Notes: generated from the sequence alone by a model not told the origin. DNA of 64,000 nucleotides from Paragonimus westermani (GCA_008508345.1 QNGE01000439.1:64927-128926), one strand, 5' to 3'. Numbered from the stretch's first letter, positions 49,401 through 61,984 are shown. Made by a program: numbers and translations.

Positions 49401-51604
49401 CATGGGTAGAAGCACCAACGATGCTTCCAGGTCTTAGTCTGCATGCAGTCTACAGTGCCGAAAATAATTAGACGTCAAACCCAAAGGAGATTCAGGCCAA
49501 AGTGTTACACTGCACACTGCTTACCGGCAGGAAAAGTAGAGTGCTGAAAATGGGAGACACTGTGACCGACACTGCAGAATGGTACGGACAATGAGAATGC
49601 CAGATTGTGACAACAGAATCAGTAGTTATTTAGGCCAACCTAACATTCCACACACCATGACTGTACACGCACACGTAATTACGTTCGAAGTGTGCAAACA
49701 ACACAGTGCAAAGAGACAGACGTCAGAAGCGAAATGAACTCAGCAATACACATCCGGAGTAACAAGGCTACCTAAACGTGCCCCGTTCGGACCATGGTAT
49801 ACTGGCTGGGACAGATGATATCAAACGAGCTGCACAATGAATATCGGGTTACAACCAACCACCAACTGACTGATCAACTACTGGCACCAAAAACTTTAAA
49901 TTTCAAGTGATTTGCACGACAACTAGTAGAAATAGCGAAGTTCCCATGCAATTTTCCAGATAATACCATGTGACGTGACAGTGAAACTGTCGCGTTTCTG
50001 GCCACGCATCCGACATGTTCTCATGTCCCATACGGACCAGAATCCGTTGTACACGATTAACACCCACACTCAGAACTGGGCTGACCGGAAGTGATATGCT
50101 CCAGTTACGATGTTTGCGAAACCGTATGAGTGTCGACTGGTTTATTGTTTTCCGAGACTTTCGGTGCACGTTGTGTGTGGCATACTGATTGTTGAGGAGA
50201 AATGTGTTTAGTACGACTCGATAGCACTGTTTTCATTTGGTGAGGAATTGTGTGCTATGCGAATAGTCGGAGAAGTGTGTCTGCTTACCGTTTCGAGTGT
50301 ACTTATTTCTGCTCAGTGTTGTCAGCAGTTGAGGTGTGGATGGTTGATTTGTCACCTGAATGAGTCTGAAATCATTGGTCATATTCACCTTACCGATTAT
50401 TTAACGAGTACGTTGATAATCACCAAAAACTGAATGCACAAATCGAATGTATACATTACCATTGTATTGTGCACTAAGTTAATCGTGTAAAGACAAGCAG
50501 ACTACCCGGATAGGGAACGTGAGCTGCTGAACCTGGCGATCTGTATGAGATAGGTAGGAAGTGAGATGACTGTAACTCTATGTGTTCAATGCACTCAGCA
50601 TTTTACTGTCACTGCGTTGCCTAGTCTTGCCTGTCAAAGCTTCACTCTCTTGAGTTGTTCCACCTATGGCTGCTTCGATTTATTTTGCCAAGTACGAACG
50701 ATACACCAATAGTTACAGAATACGTGTGGTTACTTCATAGGTACCAAATCATTCCAGTTGTTTCAAATTTTAGCGTTTCATCTAAGTTATTGAAATCAAA
50801 CCGCACTTGTTTAATGGTTGGAAGTTTGGAATCTGGCTAAGCACCTAATAGTTTGTCTATCGTTTAGTCGTCTAAGGTACCGGCTCCGCGGTGAAACATC
50901 CCGTAGGTTGACAAATGTAAAACAGCCTTGTGCACTGAATCAACCTTCTCTATACAAATGTGGAATACGAAATTTTACCAAATCTGACAGATATCATAAC
51001 CACTCACGGGAATTATTAGGCAACAGGTGATTTCAAAATACTTTTCCATGAAATGTGTCCCAAATATAATGGTATTTATATTTCACATTGGTGAATCGGT
51101 CAACCACAGAAAGAAAAGGAATACACGGAATGGTGAAACTGTGAACAGCACAGCGGTTTGACCTGGATTCGTCACGAATTATTCCATACTGAACGCCACA
51201 CACAATTGGTCACAACCTTCCGGTTGAGATAATCCTTTCTGTTAGTTAGACTGGGGTTTCGCTTTTGTGTGACCTCATCAGTAGAGCTCATTGTCATCTA
51301 GGGCGGAAGTCACACTCTAACCCTCGTGGTTGTGAGACTAGCATGTTAACTACAGTGCCAGTAGCTTCAGGGTAGGCTTATCTGAATGCGAAGGCTGCGA
51401 ACAGGTGTCACTTATGTTCAGTTTGTTATAATCTGGTTCAACAAACTTGTATTAAACAAGAATCCCTCATCTGCCTAAAACACTGCAAACGAGCTGAAAT
51501 TAACAGCATTTTCCGCTCCGTTAATAGTTCGTTCGTGATCTGTTTTTTTTCCACTGTATACTGGGGAGTTCATTACTATGGGGTCATTCATGGTAGCATT
51601 CTTC
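46436..51604. other. No gene seen
   Basis: About 5 kb in which I find no recognisable protein, RNA gene or clear exon. A weak SINE-like piece lies near 51330-51425 (TATCTGAATGCGAAGGCTGCGA). An isolated GTGAGT donor near 49075 has no partner of matching phase. Confidence 0.35.
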
Positions 51605-51765
51605 CTAGCGTTCAGTGCTGTGGATGATGATGTCGAAATCAATGTACCTCAAAATAAGCCCATAAGAACCGGTGTTCGCACTTATGCTAATGAATTTTTG
51701 TTCGCGATCAAGCATATAAACGTCAATTGGGCCATCGATATCGTTGATTGTTATCCAGAGATATT
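51605..51765 (-). CDS. E2F-like marked-box segment, second part (possibly a pseudogene)
   Basis: A minus-strand segment starting after an ACTGTCAACAG acceptor and reading YLWITINDIDGPIDVYMLDR, continuing to a TAG at 51607-51605. 'x-I-x-I-x-x-x-x-GPIDVYM/L' is the hallmark strand of the E2F coiled-coil/marked-box domain, which binds DP partners. The segment at 52331-52449 on the same strand resembles the stretch just before it in E2F proteins. The DNA-binding winged helix was not found, so this is a partial gene, a pseudogene, or a chance match. It starts with two bases; the preceding piece has no clean one-base donor. Confidence 0.35.
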
Positions 51766-52330
51766 CTGTTGACAGTGTTATATCATCGTATCGGTTCGGT
51801 CGATACATTCAGAGGCTAACCATCACCTCCTCTATAGAACAACACTTTAATCATTTCTCATTACTTCTTTCAGCATCAACGTTATCAGATTAATAATGTG
51901 GGACCATTTGTATGTGATTGTCGCTTAGAAGTTTACACATTCACTTGTACGTTGATGCCACAATAACCATGGCTTGCGTCTGTATTCATGACAAGTTCCC
52001 ATCCAAAATTGTCAGCCGGGCTACATATCGTCTGACTAAACCTTAATGCATGCCAAAGTTTGTCCTCAAACCAACACCGCATAAATGGTAAATTCCCCAC
52101 TAAACTTTCTCACACAGATACGAGTTCCAGTCGGCAGCATTTGCATTACGAGTTGATACCTTTATCCTATAGAATACTATTCACCATCTTAGCTACCTTG
52201 ATCGACTTAATACAGACAGTGTGGACGCAACTGCCAACTCGCATCCTAAAATTTACTCACTTGATTCTCCTTATAGTCGTTTTTGTTGAGTTGATTCAAA
52301 AATGAACATAAGTGGTCATAGTAGAGCGGC

Positions 52331-52449
52331 TTTTTCTTCAGGTGGATATCGGGTACCACGTGCATTGTTTGGAGAGTCGAAATCGCAACTAGCATAAACG
52401 AGTAACTAGGATGCCTACACTCGTCCACCCAAGTATCATCCACAGTATC
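52331..52449 (-). CDS. E2F-like marked-box segment, first part (possibly a pseudogene)
   Basis: The minus-strand reading DECRHPSYSFMLVAI followed by STLQTMHVVPDIHLKKK resembles the E2F pattern 'EDIR-x8-LLAI-xAPxxTxLEVPD', with the right spacing between the charged start, the hydrophobic LVAI and the VPD. Preceding bases reach a TAG stop near 52451. No donor with the correct phase follows, so the link to 51765 is uncertain. The similarity is short and from memory of the family pattern only. Confidence 0.3.
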
Positions 52450-53737
52450 CTAATCTTCATGACAACAACTCACTTGCGAATTATCCCTACCGTATAACTC
52501 ATACACGTTCTAAGTCTACAGATCAAAACAGATATCACGGAATGCCTCGGATTGTGTACAGAACCTCTACCTTTCTCAAGTTCCTGTTTCAATTTGGTAA
52601 TAAATTAATACCTCTCCACTGACCGGAGGCTGTCAAAAAGATGTGCCGTCTCTAAAACTTCTAAATTCGCCACCTATAGAGTGACACGTGTCACCGAATT
52701 CCATAATCAACAAGCTGGTCTTTTTCTCTTGGTGAATGCTAATGACTACACTCTACTTATCCAACCTTGCATTCTACTGAATTGACAGTAATTGTTTCAT
52801 GTTAAATTGTCAAATTAATGAAATCCCGTGAAATGTTTGGTTGAAGTCAAAATATACGTCTGAAAAAAACTAAAACTTGCGTTAGAAATCTACAGCATTT
52901 AGTCTATGCGTTTTTGGAATTGGTACTGTAAGGTCCCATTGTGTTTATAAATTGAATTCCGATAATTCAACCAGACTAAAAATGAGATCGATATGACAGC
53001 ATTCAACACTGTCGCCTCCTGACAGCGTGTATCGTAGTCATACGCCCATTCGTTACAAGGACATATGTGCTCCCTTTGTGCCTCCCTTCGAAAGAGTATA
53101 ACAGAACACTACACACGAATTTGAAAAATGCAATGAAAAGTGATAGTTGTTCAATTTACATGAACCAAACCGTCGACTACATACCAGTTGCTAATGCGTT
53201 TATTTATCAGCCACAGTGAGGCGATCGAAATTCAGCTGTACAGTCCACCCTTGTGTGCTCGAGCTTTGCGATTGCCGTGGCTCACGGCCAACATCATTTT
53301 GACACAGTTATACCTGAACGCTATCACCATATTAGCCTATAACGTGTTTGGCTTCTAGTAGACTTGTTATCTGTTTTGACCACTTCACCCTACCAACACT
53401 ATATCACAAGAACGTTTGCATGTCTGACCTGAAGAGGGATAACTGAAAACGAACTTGTTCACTGAACCGCTGTTTCTGTTGAGTAGGGAACTATTTTTCA
53501 AGTGTATGAATATATTCCTTGAATAAGGCTACAAACCATATCACTTTCCTCAAGTAGTTAAATTCATCCGACAACAGAATCAAAACTCGTGCACTTATAT
53601 ATGGAAAATCACTAGCAAAATCACGAACTTTATTCTTAATAACCACACAATTAATAACCGCCTTAATATCAAAGTAAATTCATGAAAAACAAGGAAGATA
53701 ATACGGAGCTAGTCTTCAGACATACGAGTACTTATTT
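52450..53737. other. No gene seen
   Basis: No supportable exon, RNA gene or repeat found. The upstream E2F coiled coil and DNA-binding domain were looked for here and not seen. Confidence 0.3.
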
Positions 53738-53975
53738 CCAAGTTGACCATCACTCACATTCGATCGCAGCGTTCGCATTCAGATAGACTTTGCAGCCAGC
53801 TTCTTTCGAAAAGAAGCACTAGACTCGAGTTTCGCTCTCATCAGAGCTCGTCAGTAGTGCATATTCTTGCCACGGCCGGGATTTGAACTCCGGACATTCC
53901 AATCATGAGGCAACCGTGTTAACCACTGCGCCATTGACCTCTCATTAGGCACGACCGGATTATCAAATCTGAACG
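53738..53975 (-). repeat. tRNA-derived SINE, best-preserved copy
   Basis: Read on the minus strand it opens GATAATCCGGTCGTGCC, has A box ATGGCGCAGTGGTTAACAC and B box GAGTTCAAATCCC, both nearly consensus, then GTGGCAAGAATATGCACTAC, a GAGCTCTGATGAGAGC block, ACTCGAGTCTAGTGC, CTTCTTTTCGAAAGAAGCTG and GCGAACGCTGCGATCGAATG, and ends TGATGGTCAACTT. Total about 235 bp. The tRNA-like head suggests RNA polymerase III transcription. This is the copy to use as family reference. Confidence 0.85.
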
Positions 53976-54589
53976 CTCAACCACTCTCGCTTGTGAGCAA
54001 CGATCGGGCAACCTATTTGAACAACTACTTTTAAAAACAGAACGCTGCTTTTCTGCATAGTCAACACTCACGATACTCTTTGGATATCGGCGGCTGTAAA
54101 CTTGTTTGAGTCGATTGCAAAGTTAGATCAAGCTAAGTTCGGCTTTAGTGAACTGAAATCATCTGGTTTTCAAGTTTCATTATCTGACAACTAAGAAGAA
54201 TGGTAATGTACAGTAAATCCCTTAATGACTGAAGCTAACATTTAAATCTGCAGGCGCATAATTGTTTCAGATACCCTATTTCCCCAGGGAACGTTGAGTA
54301 TTAAGTTTGCGCTTAAAAGAGCTCATTAGTAGTGCATACTAACCACACAACCATGTCCTCTCGGTCAGATCAATAGCCCCGACGTTTTATGCTTGCTGGG
54401 CCAGAAAGATGGGTGAACAAGAGCTTGATATACAAACAGTAATGTGTGTTGCTCAATATGTAACAACCACAGTAACTTCCATTTTCCATGACCCTCTCTC
54501 AGGCTTTCCAGTGTTTATTAAAAAATAACATTGTGAGAATCAATGCAATGAAATCATTTTTCAATGTGAAAGTTCTGAGCCTCCAGCAC

Positions 54590-54665
54590 AGCTTCACAGC
54601 TCAGTTGGTAGAGCGCCTGCTACGTTAAGACATGCTGGATATGCTACTGGTTTGGACACAGACAA
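54590..54665 (+). repeat. tRNA-like sequence, degenerate
   Basis: AGCTCAGTTGGTAGAGCGCC is a good D-arm/A-box match, and TACTGGTTTGGACAC about 45 bp later is a damaged T-arm/B box. No convincing acceptor stem can be drawn. It is more likely a tRNA pseudogene or the head of another SINE than a working tRNA. Confidence 0.4.
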
Positions 54666-55059
54666 TGTCGGACTTTTCGCCTTTCCAAACTATCAGATCG
54701 ACCAAATTACCTGCCAGTATTTCGTTTTTCAGACAAATTTTAAGTCCGTCAATGCTTCTTGTCCTCGTGGAGTAAGAGGAATGATTTACTTTTCATTTAT
54801 ATGAACTCCGTTTTTAACAACTTACTAAGCGGCTTGGAACGGAAAAACATACTGCCCTCAAGCTGTCGATTGTTAACCGATTTCTTAGTTTAATGCAAGA
54901 CAGGATTTTGATGAGTACATATTGATTCAACTATTGATGTAGCTGGATTCAACTAGACAGTTTGGCCAACCCCCTTTAAAAGAACAGGTTGAACTCTAGT
55001 TTCTCTCATATACGACACGCTTGTTTTGAGGCTGTTGGCGTTGATGCTCACACTCGTCA

Positions 55060-55200
55060 CACAATCACAATTTCTGCCCGAACCTGAACGCACACTACTG
55101 ATCCGCCCCGATAGCAACGAAACTCGAATCCAGTGGTTTCTTACAAATTTGGCCAGCTGAAAGGTTCACGTGAATTTTAATCTGCTGTTAAGAATGATTT
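55060..55200 (+). repeat. tRNA-derived SINE, diverged body
   Basis: Body landmarks are GCACACTACTGATCCGC, AGCAACGAAACTCGAATCCAG, then GGCCAGCTGAAAGG and a GTGAATTTTAATCTGCTG tail. The head is too eroded to see A and B boxes. Confidence 0.5.
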
Positions 55201-55894
55201 CGCTCCGTAACCATCAAGATGTCTACCCTTTTCTAATCGGCAACGCAAACATTATAAGGAGAATCTTCATAAAATATATGTGACAAAATCTGCCTTTTTG
55301 AAGTTCGCCCTGATCAGGTAGGAATACTTTGTCACATTATTGTAGACAGTTACAATTTACATGTCAGTCGAACAGTTTTACCTCTGGCTACAATGGAAAG
55401 ACATAATAGTGTCGTTCCATCCAAAATCAACCGTTTCTTCACTTTCATAAAACGGTAGAGATCTGGCCAACAATGTTGACAATCAACTTAGAAGTTTCGT
55501 AGAACAATCCTAAGCCTCCTATGACAGTCTAAACGGAGTTTGTTTATATTCACTGTCTATCTTGCTACGTAATAAGCTATAGCGTTTCATTAATCAAATG
55601 TGAATAATGAGCTGCTGTGGTCATAAAATCGTCCAACTTACTGCAATTCGAACTGCGGGAATTTGAGAATGTTATGTGTGCTCTTGCAAAAATGTTTATG
55701 TAAACCGTGACTTCTAAACACCTAGGTTAATAAGCCGTTTCAAATACCAGTTTTGTTTGAGTAGATGGAATCGCAAAAAAAAGCAACTAGTAAACAGTCA
55801 TAAATGATCTACCTTATTACAAACATTACAACAATAACCCGAAAATCGTTCCATAAAAAGTTCATATCACACAATTTAAATAAATGGTACTTAC

Positions 55895-55915
55895 CTACAG
55901 TTGTCGTCGTTGGAT
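55895..55915 (-). CDS. Candidate 21-nt Thr-rich micro-exon
   Basis: A 21-nt exon (2+6 codons+1) with excellent sites: acceptor GTTTTTTCTCAACAG and donor GTAG|GTAAGT. It encodes PTTTTV flanked by split codons. The phase is 1-1 and the Thr run matches the mucin exons at 25-38 kb. If it belongs to the same gene, that gene spans over 53 kb of this window; if not, it marks a neighbouring gene of the same design. The splice sites are the strongest of any micro-exon candidate here. Confidence 0.45.
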   Translation of the reverse strand: MQRRQL

Positions 55916-58900
55916 CTGTTGAGAAAAAAACATATAAACGAATTTAATAAGTCTGTTGAGTTTGGCGAGTGAATATAACTTCAAAATAGCATGCCTATAA
56001 CTTATGTTATCTGTTCTAAAGTTATACAACTATTCATTTATATAACATGCATTTATACGGTAGCGTTTCTAAGGGTCAGTGTCCAAATAGAAAGAAACAG
56101 AAAGAATTGAGAGGTTTTCAAATCAAAGAGGTTTAAATATGTTTGTGCTTCGGAAAAGTCAGTGATCCTCTGTGAGCAATTTTGGGAATTTCTGTTCGGT
56201 TGGACTATCTGAAAAAGAAACAAAAAATCCTTAGTTAGTTAATCGAATAATCAAGTGGCTAGGTCAGCGTCAAATAACCGTGTTCGTTATATAACCCACC
56301 AACCGATTGCTTTTTTTCTCAGCCACATCTCAATTGGTTCGTTAGAATTTCAATTCTGCAAGCTATTGTTACTCTTGAGCAACCCAGCCTAGCACGACCA
56401 TATCAACATGTGGCTTGTTTCAAAATTAAGATTATGTTGTTATGGTTACCGAGTCGTGTGGAACATATTTTGCCTCCCATTGTGTTCGCAGATTAGCTCC
56501 ATTTGAAATATTCAGATCGTAATACGCTTCCCAGCACTCACAATATATACATTCCGATGAATGTTTTGCTGACTTGCAATAGCATAAGCGAATCAGTAAC
56601 GTATAGCCTGTGCATCTGTGAGGTTTGGAAGGTTGAATTAGTGCCACCCAACACGTTCTGGTCATGACCTGAAATCATTCATCGAAAATCTTTTCCCCTC
56701 AGTATTAATAAAACACTCTCGAATATACTGAGGAGCGTATTTATAAAAAAAATGATGGGAGATGACAAAAACTGGGTAGAAAGTTCTTTAATATCCCCTG
56801 AAAAGTGTGTTATGTGGCCTTAACTACCACAAAACTATGTGATAATTAGTAAACGCAAATATATATGGACTGAATGTCGCTCACAACTGGTGGCAACTGT
56901 CACATTCGTGTGGACTTCTCAGCGAGCCTTTTCAAAGAGAAACCTCAAATTCGAATTTGATTATCGTCAGGGCTCGTCGCTGATGTGCTGGCAGCAAGTG
57001 TCTACCGAAGATAATTCAATTGTGCTCAATGTGAGGTAAATGATACCATGGTCAAAATTGCTGTCTAACAAAAACGAGCTTATAGTCCTAATCAAGGCCA
57101 AAGCAAGGATATGTATTACTTAAATGTTCTAACAAGAATGAAAGTCGGGTGTAATATACGATGTTTATTTTGTGGGGGGGGGGTGAAAGGGAGATGTCGG
57201 GAATGTTTGTGCAAATGTGACGGCTCTGATCGGTTTCGAGTAATTTTCAAGTTATGTGGACTAAAACTTATTACTAATCATCAGTAACCAAAAATGTTAA
57301 TCTGGTTAGCGAGGAGAATTGGGATTACTTGAAGATCACTTGCAGGTAATATATTCTTTGGGGTGCAGCATAGTTCCCGTTTCATAGTCTTCGTGGGTGG
57401 AAAAAGTGACAGGCCTTTATGATGGTCTTTTTTACTAAGTAGCCGAACTGTTCAGTCTCCGGGCAGTGTTTCTTTGCCCGTAGTCACCGGAATTGTGTTT
57501 CTTGTCATTTTGAGGCAGTGACTTACATTTCGTTCTGCGACGACTTGTAAACAAAGGTGTGCTTTTTTGTGAGATGAAAACCAACCACGGGTCATCAGAG
57601 TTATTGCAACCAGACATACTTTTTGCCTAGATCACTTCGAAGATAAACCCCCGTAGTGAGTTTCACTCCATTTTTGGTTTATCAAGGGTAACTATTCAGG
57701 TCAGAACGGGTGTTTGAATATCAGCCACTTGGAGCTGCAGAACACGGTCACACTGACCTGACACAACACGCACGATAGAATCACTTCGTTCTAGTTGTCT
57801 AACATCACATTTCTATCATCTCAGGATTAGAGTACACTGTGTGATTTTCATTGCACAGTCACTTTCTGATTCGTTTAGACATACCAGTTAGAAGAACAGA
57901 GTAGAAGAAAATCAATCCAAAAGTTTCATGCTTCAGCTGAAAACCAGTATTTTTCGGTTAAATTCGAAACTCCAGAATCGTTCGTAGATTCCATCGTTAA
58001 CGGCCGGTGTATTTTCATGTAAGATTAGATGATAGATAACATAGACTACCGTAGACCGGGTTTGAAACCGAGAACAAGCTTGAGATTTGCGAGCCCCCCG
58101 AAATGGTTTTGTAGCTCGGCTGGAAAGAAAGTACTCTTTATTGGCGTGTTGTTCTCGCCATTGATTCGAATCCAGTCGGAACCCAGACATTTCACAGTCT
58201 GTTCACAGCCGGACAATGGAAATCTATCAAACTGACAGCTATTTAGCCACCTACAAAGAGTGGTTTTTGAGACTGCTGAGTCAAAATAGCGTAGAATTAT
58301 GGTGTGCCGATTGTAGTGGCAATCAAGGCGCTCCTGCGTGAGCGCCAATCACTGAGAGCTGATTATGAGATGAATGGTGTCAACCCCAGTACTGGGGTGC
58401 AGAAGGTCCAAATCAAACATTTCGTTATATCGCTTACCAAAGATTACCGTAGATAACTGTGGAGTTATCAGATGCAGACTACACATCATTCACATCTGAC
58501 CACAGTTTTCTCATTCAACTAAGAATTCCAGTTAACCGTCCTATCGAAAAAGTTACTAGAAAAGAGTTTAACCTTAAACAGAATTCACAAATCTATGCAA
58601 CTGAGAGTCTAGATGGGACAATTTGGTAATACACATTTAGGTGTCTTGGGCACGGCTACTTCTGAAGAAAGTGAACCAGAGTTCAGAGATCTAGTAGGAC
58701 AAGAATATTTGGTACTTACAAACTTTAGCCAGAAATAACGTTCGAATGCGTTGATTCATTTCAGAGGAGACCAGAGAGATGAAGTTTACCTGACTGTAAA
58801 ATTGGAGGTATAATCTAACTGATTTTCCATCCACGATAAGTGGAATTATTTCCGAAGAACAACGCAGACAGAATTATCCCACGAGGCTTAGTTTACGACC

Positions 58901-60000
58901 CCAAATATGATAAGATTATTCTGTGAAGTTGGAAATTTAAAAAGGGATAACGTACTAACAGCTCAAACAATAGTTTCTTTGTTAGTAGCGAATGCAACCA
59001 GTAATCAAATAAATTTGTGTAGACTTGCCGGCTTATAATCAGGTCGGATTTATAGTAACCATGTTCCAACGAATAACCTTGACTCTAATGACTATACACA
59101 CGTCAAAGATAATGTCTGGAAATAAAGATGAATTATTTGCTGGATAATTGTTTAATAAGTTCAAAATTACCGTGAAAACTGGAACAGTGAACGTTCCACA
59201 TACTGGTTGGTATATGTAGATTTGAAATACAGCTACCAAATACGTGAACCGTGCCATCTTGATAAGTAAAGTTTTGGTTGTATCCCTTGAAAATTGACTG
59301 GTCAGAAACTAGTAATTATATACTCTCATTGCAGCAAACATTTCACAAGCTGTACAAATTTGAGGACACCTACATTCGTCAGTCTGACACCTCCAGCATT
59401 AAGAACATGACCCTAAAATGTCACAAAAGTTTTTCAGAGATAGTGAAAGTTTAGGAAGATTGCGCAATAAACCAAAATCATAAATGAAAATGTCTTGATT
59501 CTCAAGGCCACCTGAATCATAACCTAGCTACAAGCTCCTGGAACACTGTGTGTACTATATTATATAACCTGTATAAACTGTGTCGACCAAGCTAACTTTC
59601 CGACAATACCATACATATATTTGTCTACCCCGACCAGTTAATTTCCACAGTGTTATCTGCCTACATCTTTAGCCATTTTATTTCACAAAAGAATGGAACA
59701 ACTGGAAACTTCCCATTGAAATTCGGATATTTTTGATTACTTCAAATTCAAAGCAATTCACGTACATTACTCTGTTGATTCACTGAACTTCGTGGTTTCA
59801 ACCCAACTGAAGCATTCCTAATCACAGGGTTATCGGTCGGAGTTGACAGAACAGGTACTGTGTCTCCTGTCCAGACGATTGAGCAAGTTGAACACTATTC
59901 ACAAAAGGTTGTGCTTTAACGTTTAGATATGGTTGATTGGTCACGCCCAATGTGAATTTACTGGCATTGTAGTTAACACGCTTGTGTTGAAAACATGAGA
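55916..60000. other. No gene seen; SINE fragments
   Basis: Mostly featureless. A minus-strand SINE piece lies near 56915-57000 and a plus-strand piece near 57095-57160. A run of ten G lies near 57175-57184. A very strong acceptor-like tract on the minus strand near 56210-56230 (GTTTCTTTTTCAG) opens a short frame with no donor before its stop. Confidence 0.35.
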
Positions 60001-60004
60001 GACC

Positions 60005-60155
60005 GAGTGCGAATTCCGGCTCAGGCAAGGATATGCACAAATGACGAACTCTAATAAGAGCGAAAATTGGGTCTAGTGCTTCTTTACGAAGTGGACCGGC
60101 CGAAAGAAATATATGAATGTAACCACTGTGACGCAATATGCATGGTGTTCAATGT
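60005..60155 (+). repeat. tRNA-derived SINE, 5'-truncated
   Basis: It begins at the B-box area (GTGCGAATTCCGGCTCAGGC), then AAGGATATGCACAAATGACG, AATAAGAGCGAAAATTGGG, TCTAGTGCTTCTTTACGAAG, and a diverged tail ending near GGTGTTCA. Confidence 0.6.
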
Positions 60156-60998
60156 TTAGTCAGAAAATTTCTGGACAATTTGACCGAAGGCCGCATTCAG
60201 TAGTCATTCTTGTAAGGCAAACTATCCATACACGATAAACTTATCAAGAATGTAATGAGAATCACACATGCACCGATAAATTGACGGATTAAGTTATGAG
60301 AGTAGGAGACAGATTGGAAAGGCACAGTATAGCAAGTGGCTTTTTGAAATTAATGAAAGTGACATTGTTGTTCAAAGTGATTCTAAATACTGAACGAAAA
60401 TGATCTCATGGTGACAAGTCGATATTGCTGTAGAAGAATGGACGACTGACAATATTTTTTCTCACTATCCTTAACATGTAAGAGCAGTATATCGGTAACT
60501 TTGGACGTGTTACAATACGTGAACAACAGGATCGCAATACCGGTCACAGTTTAGACAAGGGGTGCCAATCGCTGGAGTTGCAGGACGATATGTGACTCTC
60601 CTGCGCTTGAGTGTTACCCACCGTCTGCAAGCAAGTCAAACAGATGACTGGTCGGTTTCGCTCTATGGATGATGGAAGCAGAAAGACAAAAGAATGTCAG
60701 TAGAAACAATCAGTTTTCGTTGAAGATTAGTCTGCAAAATTGGCTCAGTGGAGTATTTTTGAAAACCTGCTTGAGAATAAGCAAGGATTGATTACTCGTG
60801 AAACGGATCACTTCACGCTTAACAAGTTCGTCACACCATTCACTGGTACCATAGTTATAATGCTCAGTTTTTGCGCTGGTGGTTCGAGATATACCTATCA
60901 TAATAGTACATCCCCTGAATAGTTAGGTGGACAACGAATACACAGCAGGGTGGTTTTGTAGTGGAACCCTAATGCGAGATTTCCAGACTCATGGTGTG

Positions 60999-61075
60999 GC
61001 TTTCTAGTTCAGCGGATAGAACACATGCGGCATACGGGCATGCGATTTTTGTAGCTGGTTTGAATTTAATCGAAG
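60999..61075 (+). repeat. tRNA-like SINE head, degenerate
   Basis: TCTAGTTCAGCGGATAGAAC resembles an A box and CTGGTTTGAATTTAATCG a damaged B box about 45 bp later. The downstream body does not match the main SINE family, so it may be a second family. Confidence 0.35.
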
Positions 61076-61984
61076 CTCAGTTTCCCATAAATAGATAGAC
61101 TCATATCTTAAAACTCTGCTGTACGGTGAAAAATGGACAGCGCTCGTTTGCACAGAGGTCGCTGAGCTCAGCTGACTAAGTTGAAGTGAATTATTTGTGA
61201 CGTAACTTTGTCCTTGAAAAGCTGACAGGAATAAATATGCCTTTTTAGAAAAGAAGTCAAATAACCAACGCAATCTCTTTGGGTACTGCTTTTGCGTGAA
61301 TATTTGCCTATGGGTTACATGTTGGGTCTTTCCGATTTGATTTACTTAACCTCATTGGCTGATATCAAACATCTATCTACATAAATTGGAAATAGTTTGA
61401 ACCAGAACGAACTACTTCAGGAATGCAAGTAACATTCCATTAAGTTTCTGTCTCTCTCTCCAAACGCTTGATCGCCTTGTGACTCTACGCAACATACTGT
61501 ACGGTTTTGTCGTGTCCAAATAAACTTTTATTAAGGGTTGGTGAATGGTCCCAGTTACAGACACACAAACTCAAGTCCTGGTTTCGTGTTTGAACGAAAA
61601 CAATTGAATTTTTGTAAATTAAACAAAGAAATGGAAATGTTTGTCAAATCACAATTTAATCATCAAGCCTTACAAAATGATGTGGTTCAAGTGAGCGCCA
61701 CAGTAGGGAAATTCAGATTAACTTTGTTCACACGACAAATTATTCAAGAAACAATTTGAATTGATAGAAACCATGGCAACAAACGATAACCATGCAAAAT
61801 TATCCGGGAACAATAGCAACCGGACTTGGTAACCGCAAGGGACTAGTAACCAAAATGCTATGAACACACTTTTGAACAATGGATGAGAGAGAACAATAGA
61901 TTTTGAAGTGGTTTTCCGGGTTATTTTTGGTGATAACCGTTCGCGCATTCAGACTCACAGTCAGGGATTATCACCAATGGTCGG

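Larger units (their letters stand above)
53976..55894. other. Repeat fragments only
   Basis: It holds a minus-strand SINE fragment near 54310-54345 (GAGCTCATTAGTAGTGCATA), a tRNA-like sequence at 54590-54665, and a SINE copy at 55060-55200. A possible 6-nt micro-exon lies at 55382-55387 (see findings). No larger gene. Confidence 0.4.

Noticed and set aside
54590..54665. Functional tRNA gene
   Set aside because: A box is good but the B box is damaged and no acceptor stem pairs. Treated as a tRNA-like repeat.
56170..56232. Very strong acceptor followed by SPTEQKFPKLLTEDH and a stop
   Set aside because: No donor before the stop and no poly(A) signal close by. It could be a terminal exon of another transcript but cannot be supported.
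59039..59257. Minus-strand frame with a signal-peptide-like start (MARFTYLVAVF)
   Set aside because: The only good donor (CCA|GTATGT) gives phase 0, not the phase 1 needed by the downstream exons. Chance hydrophobic starts are common in AT-rich DNA.
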